A DNA stretch of 64,000 bases from Verticillium longisporum (lineage: Eukaryota > Ascomycota > Sordariomycetes > Glomerellales > Plectosphaerellaceae): contig JAETXT010000004.1 of NCBI GenBank assembly GCA_019188255.1, positions 186,001 through 250,000 on the forward strand. Direction: 5' to 3'. This document shows, in pieces, positions 53,994-64,000 of the stretch (its first letter is position 1; every line of letters begins with the position of its first letter). The notes under the pieces were generated by a model. That model did no database searches. It was not told where the DNA came from and was given only the letters and a program-made list of their open reading frames with translations. The position numbers were made by a program, and so were the translations under genes.

Positions 53994-54198
53994 GCGCAGA
54001 GGCTCTGTATCCTTTCACGGGCTTACAAGCTTGCCCACGCCTTGTACAAGATAAACTAGCATTTAAAACCAATAATTAATCATGTGATCATATTCACGTT
54101 TCCATCCCGCTTCAGTCTTCCAACCATGATATTCAGACCATAACGTGGCATGTGCCGCCAGTGGGAGTACCATTGCATCAAGAAATCACTTGTGCGGT

Positions 54199-56067
54199 TT
54201 ACATAGCAAGAGCCATAAAGCTCGCAACAGTGACGAAAGCCCATGCCCAGTGGGACGTAGCCATACGTCCAGAAGCGACGCTAACCTTCTCGTTGATGAT
54301 TCGCTCGGTCTCGGCAGTGATGTTGGGGCAATTGCCGTTGAGAAGGTCTTGCATCGAAGAGCGCTTCCCAAGAGCATTCGGGTCGGGATCCTCAGCCACA
54401 CATTCGCCTGCAGAATTGGACCTGCGGAACTTCATCGTGCGTGCAAAAATGGCAGACTTCTGGTCCGTGGTGAGACCTTCGGCGGGAACCCGGCCTCGGC
54501 AGGCTGAGTACTGAACGAGATGTTAGCCAGAGCTTGTCAAACTTGTCTTTCAAACGGCATCGCTTACGCTCATGTAGTTGGAGATGTCCTGAGGAGTGTC
54601 TCCGTCGCAAGGAATTTGTGAGCACTCATAGATGGAGTCCGGTGCACCCCTCGTCTGCGTCGAGTCCAGAAGACCGTCGTCCGCCTGGCAATCGTCCGCC
54701 GCCTTGGCGACTTTCGTTCCAAAGGTGTGCTGCAAGCCGAGCCAGTGGCCTACCTCGTGAACAAGAGTCGGCGCGTAACGATTTTGCATGCGCCCCTCCT
54801 TCATCACCACGCCGTCACGGAAGGCCTTGTTCGGGTCCTTCAAGCTGACAGGGTGTGTGGCATACTGCGGATCGTCAGTGAGAAAACTCATCTGGGGGAC
54901 AATGTGTACCAGAGTATGGACTCACCCCGTTCAGGCTCCTCTTTCCATCAGCGCTCTTGAGCGTGTTGACCAGCCAGATATTGAGCGACATCTTGTTTCC
55001 AGCACGAGTATTTCGCTGCCATCGCAGCAGCCTGTCCTCGAGCTTGTTGACTTCTGACCAGTCGCTGTTGTCGCCCGTCTGCGGAGGGCGCCAGAATTGT
55101 TTGTCTTTGAGGTTAAAGGTAATTCCGAGAGGTTCATAGACGGAGTTGAGGAATGTAATCTATATAAGTCAGGACAAGCTTCATGGTTCTGAGCGATGCT
55201 GCCACTTACGCTACCGTCGATTCTGTCCGCAAGCGTATTGGGCCTCACGGCATCGTATGATTCCTTGATGTAGTTGACGTATACGTCGAACTGCAGAGAC
55301 GAGACGTATCGGCACTGGTCCCAGCCTCCGCGAAGAGCCCGAGACGTCAAGTCTCGAGGGGACTCAGCACCCGAGGCCCAAACGCCACTCTTAGTCAAGC
55401 CCACCTCACACAGCGAGATCGCCTCGGGGATCTCACACTTGTCGACGTCACCTGGTGCAGGCGCGTTCTCGACAAAGTAGTCGAACATGACTGTTTCCAA
55501 AACAGCGACGTCTCTGGCGTCTTCTTCTGTCATGGGCACTTCGGGCAGATTCTCCACGAGCTCGGCCTCATGCTCTTCGGGTGTGGTGACATCCGGTGGT
55601 GTCTCGAGTGTAGACTCTTCGCCTTCCGTCAGTTCTACTGCCGTAATCTCCATTCCTTCGTCAGGAGAGGCGGATGCTGAGGCGCTGGGGGAGATGGACC
55701 CTGAGGATTCGCTGGTGGACGAGGCATCGTCTGTTGTGCTGGCAGATACACCGTCTAGGCTGCCAGACAAGATACTCGACACTGCAGGCTCGAATACCGT
55801 AGACTCTGTCACAGTAGGTTCGGACACTACAGGAACTGTCGGATCGGTGATTTCGGTCTCTGTGGGTGTCACTTGAGGTTCTGGGGTGTCACCATCAATG
55901 ACAGAGGGTGTAGTGCCGGAATCAGGAGTGGTAGAAGGCTCCGCAGGACTGGTGGTGGTATCTGTGATGGTGCTGACGGCGGCGCCAGGATCCTCAGACT
56001 GGGCCACGACAACGCGCGAACCCAAGAGAACAGCCAAGTACAGGGCTGAAGTGATTGGGAGCCTCAT
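54199..56067 (-). CDS. Secreted M43-type metalloprotease, probably GPI-anchored, with long acidic prodomain
   Basis: Four exons on the minus strand, 56067-55210, 55159-54926, 54864-54568 and 54510-54199, give 566 residues, all joins in phase 0. A signal peptide spans about 1-22. Residues 23-190 are an unusual Thr/Ser/Pro/Glu-rich acidic region. The catalytic domain has the metzincin site H400-EVG-H404-WLGLQ-H410, with NIWLVNTLKS upstream and DDCQADDGLLDSTQ and NYMSYSACR downstream; the last supplies a Met-turn-like MS. This is the pappalysin-like M43 layout of fungal extracellular metalloproteases (MEP1/cytophaga type). The protein ends in a hydrophobic tail (HWAWAFVTVASFMALAM) after a small-residue stretch, as in GPI-anchored proteins. 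It would act at the cell surface or in the wall. It converges on the transporter gene with 205 bp between stop codons. Confidence 0.88.
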
Positions 56068-59000
56068 GATGGTACCTTACACCGAGGGAGTCGAATAGGT
56101 TTTGTGTTGATGTAGTCGTAACTGGATCATAGGCTACCAATACATTTTCATAGGGGCGTTCAGACTCACTTATAGCAAGCATTTGCGACTTGGTAATCTC
56201 CCTCTGGGAGGCCTGTGATGATGGTCTTTGACACTGAGATAGAGCTTAGTTCGCAGCCTCCGGAAAGCCATTGACCCGCGACGCCATCGTCACCTGCGCG
56301 CATGTCAAAATCGGTCAGGTCAAATACTAGGCGAGGTGGCGTCGAATGAGCAGTCGTCGCGCTTGGGCGAAGCTGAACCATTCTGCAGGAAGCTGTGCAT
56401 CTGGACTGCGGCTGAGGTCACGCCGGCGGAGAGCTAGGCTCAAAAACGACTTGGACCCTAGACTTGAGGGAAATGGAGCAGCCGAAACAGGCCGTGGCTG
56501 TTCCAAGCAACGCTGAACAAGACACAAATGGGCTCGTATGTTGGACGGTCGTTGCCCAACGATTAAGCTTAAATCAATCGGAGGCGTCCATCCCATGTGC
56601 AAACAAGGTTGACGGGGCCTGGCCAGGCACGCTGCGCCCCCGGGAACCCGATGACTGGTGAACTGCTGAAGCTATGATCATGTTGGTAGACGAAGCATGG
56701 CGCCACAATATTTGAAGTGACACGAGCTGAGCAACACGTAGAGTAATCGTATTGCAAATGGTAAGTAGTTCAGGTTATGCCTCGACCAGAATCAGCCAGG
56801 GATAATGTTGGCGTCGAACTGAAAGGACCTGCGAGGCCTTCTGTCATCCCTTGCCTAGAAATGGCGTCTCGCGAATGCCACGTGAATGGAACTGACATTT
56901 GACAGTCTGGTGCAGCGAATCTTCCAACAGCGGCCTGTTGTCAAGACAAGTCGCAAAATGTGCCCTGCTGGACTGGCCCGAGCTGAACCCAGCTGAGCAT
57001 CGACACAGGATGGCCACCCACGACGAGACATGTCCTGTTTCGAGCTTGGAATTTGAAAAGAATATTCCCCCCCTCAATGATTCGATGTTCCAGCAGAATG
57101 CTGACGAGAGGTTGAGAAGAAGGGTCACGAGCGTAACGTCTCAACGTAGGCGAACTGCTCTATTGTCTGAGCATGAACATCACAGACCCTCGCCCTTTTG
57201 GCATGTGACGAGTGATGACTGTAGGGGCATCACGAGTCATTAGACGGCGGGAGTCCATGCGAATAGACGTAGGCCCACCGTTCCCATCATTTCCCCTGCT
57301 GTAAATCACATTATCATTCCTTATCATGATTTAGTCCCAACTACGTGGTGTCGTCAACTGTTTCCTTCTTTTCTTCTGTGGATAACCTCCCGGATACAGT
57401 GCTTAAACTTTGCTCCTCGTCCATCATGGCCGTCATGTCTCTTGATGCCAAGGCTAGCACGCATCTGTGGCGGGGACCGCGTATGCCCTTAATCTGCTCT
57501 CTCCGCTACCTCTTTCCGTTTATTTGAGCATAGCCAGCGCCAATATAAGCAACTTGTATTCCCTCATGGTCGCAAGACGGCTTTTGAGTCCTATAACCAT
57601 CCAAAAACAACCTCAAGGCCACCTTTGGGGCAGATTGACCTCTCCCGTAAGCGCAGCAAATCCTTGTATCCCGTGCTGGGCGCTTGAATGACCTTACGAG
57701 TCCAAAGCATGGCCCGAAAAAGGATGTCGCAAAACGTCCCATCACAATCGATACTTCAAGTGTTGTAATATCTCGCTCCCAATGGCGCAGCTGCCTCGGG
57801 AACCTGACAGGGCCGCTCGATCCAGATTATACTGTGGTTTACCTAAGCGATATATAACCATGTCAGCTTGGAGGCAGCACTGGCAACAGGGCAACCAGGC
57901 ATCGCAGCACGATGATTTACATGCTATTCATAGCGACATTGCTAATTTATTCGCAGGCTTTTGAAGGAGCGCCACGAGATCCCGATGTACGTGACCTGAG
58001 GCTTCGCTGCACGGCGACGTTTTGGAACGATCATGGGTATCGATTTGACGAAGGGCTACCAAATTCATTCGATACAACGCATGTGGATCGCAGACACCGA
58101 TCGCAAGGAGGATCTCTACAATCATGGTCTCATCACCTGACGGCGCACGTAACGCCCGACAAAGTTGATACATTTCTTGTCCTTCTCGACGTGTCGGCTC
58201 CAACATGAATGTCGAAATTATCGTACGCTGAACAAGCGTGCGCATCGAGTCCAAAGTATGAAGTAAGCGGCCACCTACCACGACCACTTTGCCACTGTGT
58301 AACGCGTATTAGCAAGTGTTTGTATGAACGGAGCAGCCTGATTCATTCTGCCACCCGGACTTTTGTACCGCCACAACTGTTCATCAACCGACGTGGCTGC
58401 TGTCGTTCATGTCGGATTGGACAGGGCAAGATCGGACGCGTATCTTACAGCCGAACAGATTGGGCCTCACCATGGCAGATCAAACGCATCATACCGATGT
58501 GGTTGACAGGGCATTGATGTACGAGGAACAGGATGGAGGTCAAGCATGCATGCGGCATCCTGCAGTTCTGACCACGCTTGTCAGATTTGCTCACGGGGGT
58601 TGAGGAAATCCACCATTGCGGTTGACTCCAAGCACCCACGAGGCAGAATGGGCACGTTAGTCACCCTTCATCCGAACTGCCGAGCTTTCGAATATCGGTG
58701 GCGTCGACAAGACCGTCAACGTATTTCATTCATCGCTAGACGCGTGCCGCCAAGCGTATGCGAAGGATTCGTATGACATCCTGGCAGCGAACCCCTGTCT
58801 CCATCCAGCAGCAGACCACTTTTCTCCTGCACGAGGGGTTGGCGCTAATGCCCCGTCGTCTTGGAGTCGGACGAAATGGGTGCAGTAGCCCAGCATACCA
58901 CCTGCTGCATGGTATCTCACCTGAGGATTGCTCCCTGGTCCCTGGAATCCTTAGACGGCTGAATAAAAGGCACCATAGCCTGCGACAAAATCGGCTATGG

Positions 59001-59087
59001 GCGATGCCAGGAAGGCAGCTTCTAGTCCAGCCTGTCCACTCTCGTTATTCCTTTGGTCGACTGGTGCTGGTTCACTCATTGCCCAGC
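56068..59087. other. Gene-poor stretch of 3 kb
   Basis: Contains the promoters of the divergent metalloprotease and FAD oxidoreductase genes. Small open frames on both strands (up to 189 codons) show no domain or splice pattern. AATAAAAG at 58962-58969 may serve as TATA-like element for the gene at 59088. Confidence 0.45.
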
Positions 59088-60590
59088 ATGTCTTTGTTCC
59101 CGTCCTTGTCCACCACGCTGTGCAGTCTGTTTGCCAGTGTGACACTCGTCTCTGCCGCAGCTCTACCAGACAATGTCATCGAAAGAGATGTTGTCGTCCT
59201 GGGAGGAGGCGCGTCCGGCGCGCATGCTGCCGTCAGACTACGTGAAGACTACGGGAAAAGTGTCATTCTTGTCGAAAAGAAGGCCCAATTGGTGATTTGC
59301 CGTATTTTGAATTATCTTCGTCAATAATTGGGCTAACTGGTCTCTCTTCAGGGAGGACATGTTGCGACCTACATCGACCCGGACACCGAGGTGCCATACG
59401 ACTTTGGCGTGAACTCCTATACGGAGTATCCCGGCGCGGAAGACTTCTTCGCTCGCTTCAACGTCTCGTTGAGTCCTCCTACTCGCGTTCCTCTCACAAC
59501 CACCTATGCCGACTTCAACTCTGGCGAGTCCCAAGGCGGATACGTCCTTCCTGCCGCTGCCGATACGACTGCGGCTCTCCGAAAGTACCTTGAGATCTGC
59601 GAAAAGTACGAGCACATGATCTTACCGTCATATGCGAACTTCCCCACAGCTGGCAATGTCCCCGAAGACCTGGTACTTCCCTTTTCTGCCTTCGTCACCA
59701 AGTACGGCCTCGAGGCCGCTGTACCTCGCATATTCCAAGTCACTGGGCTTGGTATGGGTGACATGGCAGACATCTCCACGTTGTATGTGATGCAGGCTTT
59801 TGGTGCTCCGATCGCGCGAAGGTTTGTGGGCCTAGCGGGGTCATGGGTTCGTACCTCTCGCCGGAAGCAGGAGCTCTATGACAAGATTGCTGCGCTTCTG
59901 GGCGATGATGTACTGTACTCGAGCACCGTTGTCGAGTCCCAACGCACCGATGACGGCGTAACATTGCGTGTGCGAACCCGTGGCTCGTCGCGCGACACAG
60001 TGATCCGTGCCAAGCGTCTGCTTATTTCCTTCGAGCCGACTATCGCCAACCTCCGCGGCATTGAACTCGACAATGAGGAGCGCGGCGTCTTCTCTGAATG
60101 GGAGTGGTCAACTGTCTACGTCGGCATCGCGAAGCACTCATCACTTCCCGTCAGCGGCTCTCTGTCCAACACGCCTGCAGCCGCAGTTCCCAACCACTGG
60201 CTCGAGCTGCCTGCCAATCCCTTTGTTGGTCGCTTTGACTACATGGGCGGCGAAAACTTCCGCGTCCTGGTCACCGGCGAAGCCTCGACCGACAGCTGTG
60301 AGGCCCAGCGCATGGTCAAGCGCGCCTTCCGGACCCTTGCCGAGGCCGAGACCATCCCAGCAATCGGTAACCAGACCCTGCAGCTCGCGGCGTGGTCTGA
60401 CCACGGCGCCATGCACCTCCATGTCGCATCTGATACGCTGCGGGACGGATTCATCACCAGGAAGTACGCTCTACAAGGCCGTTCATCCACTTTCTACACA
60501 GGTGGTGCCTGGTCTGCGCAGTTCACGACCATTCTTTGGGAGTACAACAACCAGTACCTGCTTCCCAAGCTGCTTGCCAGCCTCGAGTGA
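59088..60590 (+). CDS. Secreted FAD-dependent oxidoreductase, flavin amine oxidase / beta-cyclopiazonate dehydrogenase-like
   Basis: Two exons, 59088-59291 and 59352-60590, give 480 residues. A signal peptide covers about residues 1-24 (LFASVTLVSAAA). The dinucleotide loop is VVVLGGGASGAHAAVRL, and the intron falls before GGHVATYIDPDTEVPYDFGVNSY in two parts, the typical flavin amine oxidase second motif (GGH). The remainder resembles the fungal FAD/NAD(P)-binding family that includes beta-cyclopiazonate dehydrogenase, which makes an oxidative ring closure in an indole alkaloid. The C-terminal STFYTGGAWSAQFTTILWEYN is where the family closes the FAD site. The protein should be in the secretory route. 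The substrate is unknown and the neighbours do not form a clear biosynthetic cluster. Confidence 0.85.
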
Positions 60591-61569
60591 TAGGACAGCT
60601 TGCTCATAGACCTAGATGAGATAGATTAATTGTACATGTACCATGTGCCACTGAGCTCCTCATATGTGGTAGAATCAATCAACACACCAGCATGCAAGCT
60701 ACTGCGCGTAACATCCTGCCATGCCACGGTGCTCGGAACCCCGTCTTCCTCATTTATCAAATCCGCCGCCGGGAATCATGTCCGGAAGGGGAAGTCATGC
60801 GACCCAGCGTACTGCGGAACAAAATGTCCCCCTTGTGTACTGTCTGTTCTCCATCGATAAACAATTCTTCAATGGCCCCATTCTCCCCAACTCGGTAGAA
60901 AATCTCAGAGCCTTCGGCTTCGAGAGCCCTGGTCAGGTTGCTTCCCCCTTGGCACAGGTCGATGCTAGGGTCCGTCGCCACCTTGTCGCGCCGTTTTCCC
61001 CGACCCCTGACTATTCTTGCAGATCGAATCACCGCGGCCCGGTGCCGAGCCTACTAGCTTCAAAAGTGGTGGTTGCGGGGCTTTTGACCATTTGATTACA
61101 TTGCTTGCGCTACAGAGTCTTGATCCTCCAATACTCGCAAGAGGCGGGGACCGCCGTGGACGCACGCCACCACCAACACAGCCCATATTTATCCTGACAA
61201 AGTCGACTGACATGCGTTTCTTGGGTTGGACAAGGACATTGGCCCGGCTCGTAGCAATGCTTATGGAAACATCCCGAATCGAGGTTCCAAGAGCCTCCAA
61301 ACAGAAAAGAGGCCGTGGACATGTCGTATCGACCAAAGTTGTTCATGCATTGACTACCACAACTCTTGTCAGGCCTGCCCTCGGCCTTCAACATATTCAT
61401 CACGGTTTTTAGTCAGCGGAGTATAACGCGAGAGCGAAAAAAAAAACGCCTCAAGACAGTTGCCAGTCCACATCCCGCGCACCAAGACCTCCCTGTGTCA
61501 CATCACTCTCCCCATCCCCACCCCTGGCCTTGGGCGACCAGGGTTTGCTCGACGAGCAGAAAGACTTGA
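60591..61569. other. Intergenic between converging genes
   Basis: 979 bp with no supported gene. A run of ten A occurs near 61439-61448, close to the end of the membrane protein gene. Confidence 0.5.
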
Positions 61570-63053
61570 TTACTGGACGATCACCTCGGTGGTCCGCATA
61601 ATCCCTTTTACCCGCTGCGGCCCCATACGCCCCGATTGATCCTCCAGGATCCTCCGTTCGGTGCCCCCTTCGCCATGCTTGTAGAATCCTCGCAGGACAG
61701 AGATCTCGTTCTGCCCCTTGGAGCCCGCGCCGCCCAGACTGCCGCCGTCGCTACCCCCACTGACCCTCTCGTCTGATTCGAAGCTGGGTTTCATTGTGTG
61801 GCGTCGCGCGGGCCCTGAACCGCCTATCGTCTGCAAACCGATGCTCCCCGGGGGCTGGGAGCGGCCCGAGGGATACCGGTGGTCCCCAGCCGTGGAGAGC
61901 TTGAGAAAGCGGCTGACGAGTGGTTTGAGGGCTGGTGCACAAGCCGCGATAATGCCCAATTGGAGCTGAAGGCTAGGTAGGAGTCAGAAACGGGAACCAG
62001 AAGGCTGGATATCGGGCACCTTACAATCCCCAGAATTGAACACTTTGCTCGAACGTCTTGTCGGGATTAGACCCGTAGGCGATTTGATAAATGGCCTTCA
62101 CGATTCCCATTGCAACCGCACTGATGTCATTAGCAAAGGTCGTTATGGCCATGCGAACCCCCCTTCGAAACTCACAAGTAGCCTAGACTGAGAATGACAA
62201 TGACGGAGAGACGGACTCGTCGTTTCATCTGAAGGTTCCAGATAATGGGGATGGGAAGTGTCGCCAATACCACATCAGTGAAGATGTTGAATGCTACAAA
62301 AAAGTCAGACCAGTTCCTATGTCCACTCTCCGCGCCGACTTCAATGCGTACTGACCAGTATTTATGATTCCAAAGGTGATGAATAGTTGGATATCGTAGC
62401 AGTCGGGTTTGAGGCTCTTGTCCCAGAAGCCTGCCATTGGTCGGCATCGTAGGAAGAAGGGAAACATGCCTCCAATGCAATATATAGCCGTCAAACCTGT
62501 CACCCAGAACGATTAGTTAACGAAACCTAGGATTGGAGTTGACGAGTACCCACCGATCGTGGCCCACAGAGACCAAGTATACCACTTGTTCTGACTGAGT
62601 CGTAATAGGTTCAGGGCAATGGATATCTTGAGCCACATCAGCGCCCCGGCGGCCGAGATGATGGATTGCCAGAAACCAGCATGCTGGAAAATCTTGAAGT
62701 CGGGCGTTTCGATTGTATCCTGGTGTTTTCCGAGTCCGTAATGTGCCTGTATGATGAAGATGCTCCAGCCTCCCATAGCGCAGGCCTTCAACTCGCGAGT
62801 CAGACAGCAAGTTCAACTGTGGACTCCACGTCTGAGCGAAACTACTTACAGCACAGAGAAGCATAACCCAGTCATCTGCTCCAGGATTCCGAATGACCCA
62901 GACTCGTGCGTAGATGCGTAATGCGATCGTCGTCAAAGCAATGACATGAAATACTGTGACAATGCTGACAATACGAGCCGTGTTGCTCTCCGCCGCTCTT
63001 GCTGGATCGATTGGTACCTGGGAAGGCCCTGACGGCGGACCTGGTGCTGACAT
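61570..63053 (-). CDS. Fungal rhodopsin-domain integral membrane protein (third copy)
   Basis: Six exons on the minus strand, 63053-62850, 62785-62554, 62496-62356, 62293-62176, 62120-62025 and 61972-61570, give 397 residues and every join keeps frame. Landmarks of the family are ALRIYARVWVIRNPGADDWVM, QAHYGLGKHQDT, WLKISIALNLLRLS, FFLRCRPMAGFWD, AFNIFTDVVLATLPIPIIW, and FWGFLQLQLGIIAACAP at the last helix. Seven helices are expected. The 110-residue tail is Gly/Ser/Arg-rich with a basic end (RVKGIMRTTEVIVQ). The GLGKH pattern follows the GxGxH loop common in this family. Function is uncharacterised; a plasma-membrane location is inferred. Introns are 52-64 nt. Confidence 0.87.
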
Positions 63054-64000
63054 TGCTGCGAGGGTACTGCGCGTACTAAGAAGGACAAAAGATCATGCCG
63101 AGCGAAGAGTCGATTTTCTGGGGGTCGTTTGTCGAACTGGTAGACGAGAGAAAGTCTCCTCAGATTAAGGACAATCAATGCTCGATGCAATTCACATGAC
63201 AGCTACAAATCCGTCGCTGATGGCGCGACAAGTGGGCAAATGGTTCTTGACGGCATAAATGAAGCCAGCTTTGCTGCCAACCCTGCACATATGCCGGTCA
63301 ATTTTGATGTCGTCTCAGGCTTGGTACGGCTGTGACGGTGAACATGCAGCCACCTGAATTGTCCTGGAAGGATTGAAAAGCCAAGAAACGAACTGCAGGC
63401 CCCAGGGGCAGCGAACGCCGGTCGCAAGTTCGACCCCTAGACCCCGGAACTGGGCCGGTGACGGCACGCTCGGCCGTGGTTCCAATTCAGGCGGCACTAA
63501 TGCAGACAAGCTATCTTCATCACAATCTTGCGACATGCCACCTGTGGGGGTGGCCGGTTGGGTAGGCGATGCTTGCCGGGTTCTCCCAGCAAGCATTGCA
63601 ATGACATGTCACTTCCTGGGATGTTCCCATGCTAACGGTTTGGATGATGAGGGCGTTGAGTACTCGACGACCATTTGTTCTTTGTTTCCCCATATAGTGA
63701 GGCACTTGCTGATCGGTTGTACATGTAGCTCATAGCTAGAGCGCTGAATTTCAATCATGAGGGACACATTCCAATCAGAGTTTTCTTCCACTTCTATTTC
63801 GCTGAGCAGAATGCCGCCCGATATTTTGTTGTCCTTCACCGACGAGCTTGCTGCTTGTGGCGTGTCAACGATGAATGACTGCGATTGGTCCAGTAAAGGC
63901 TGACCTACATCGCTGATGTACGGCATATCGTGTGGCCAGTGCAGTTGTATTGGCTGTCCTACTGCCACCCGTGTCGGCGAGTACTCAGCCGTGTCTTACG
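63054..64000. other. Window end, promoter region and uncertain frame
   Basis: Upstream region of the third membrane protein, followed by a minus-strand open frame (separate entry) that may belong to a gene beyond the window. Confidence 0.4.
63609..63968 (-). CDS. Possible 3' part of an unknown gene
   Basis: A 119-residue minus-strand frame whose composition (LHWPHDMPYISDVGQPLLDQ, SGGILLSEIEVEENSDWNVS) looks protein-like. It has no convincing ATG start; the frame begins with a GTG and reaches a stop a few bases before the window end, so an exon join outside or at the edge would be needed. No domain recognised. Confidence 0.25.
   Translation of the reverse strand: MAVGQPIQLHWPHDMPYISDVGQPLLDQSQSFIVDTPQAASSSVKDNKISGGILLSEIEVEENSDWNVSLMIEIQRSSYELHVQPISKCLTIWGNKEQMVVEYSTPSSSKPLAWEHPRK

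Overview
This window is nuclear DNA from a filamentous ascomycete (Pezizomycotina, most likely a Sordariomycete). The evidence is the gene style: short introns of about 45-130 nt with GT..AG ends and CTRAY-like branch points, moderately spaced genes on both strands, and typical fungal families. These include Zn2Cys6 regulators, an AA9 polysaccharide monooxygenase, a Con-6 conidiation protein, several fungal rhodopsin-domain membrane proteins, an MFS sugar transporter and an APSES cell-cycle factor. I found no rRNA, tRNA, CRISPR or intact transposon. All gene models were made by reading exon joins from the sequence; nothing was searched in a database.

Layout. 1-4.5 kb: one small methyltransferase related to the EEF1A lysine methyltransferases, then an empty stretch. 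4.5-9.7 kb: a compact group of a Zn2Cys6 regulator, a secreted berberine-bridge-type FAD oxidase and a rhodopsin-domain membrane protein. The oxidase and the membrane protein share one divergent promoter. 10.9-12 kb: an AA9 LPMO gene with an in-frame stop. 13.4-15.9 kb: a second, larger Zn2Cys6 factor. 17.4-19.4 kb: a Con-6 gene converging on a BAHD-like acyltransferase. 20.2-25.8 kb: a GNAT acetyltransferase, a LYR-motif protein and an APSES/ankyrin (SBF/MBF-type) factor; the intergenic region upstream of the last carries MCB/SCB-like boxes. 26.8-30.6 kb: two housekeeping genes, a FYVE endosomal tether of the Pep7/Vac1 type and siroheme synthase Met8. 31.6-37.6 kb: a large unrecognised protein and a second rhodopsin-domain protein. 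37.6-42.7 kb is nearly empty. 42.7-47 kb: a kinetochore Fta1/CENP-L homologue, a YjlB-like cupin and an amadoriase-like FAD oxidase. 48.1-50.3 kb: a striking secreted repeat protein. 52.2-56.1 kb: a sugar transporter and an M43-type secreted metalloprotease. 59.1-63.1 kb: a secreted FAD oxidoreductase and a third rhodopsin-domain protein.

The most interesting locus is 48128-50329. It encodes a secreted precursor with six near-identical and one decayed Thr/Asp-rich blocks, separated by basic linkers with Lys-Arg sites. This is the layout of a Kex2-processed repeat precursor, here ending in a separate non-repeated domain. A second theme is broken reading frames. There is an in-frame TGA in the LPMO, an extra base in a C or G run in the FYVE and amadoriase genes, and a phase mismatch in one membrane protein. 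These are either assembly errors or early pseudogenes, and raw reads would decide.
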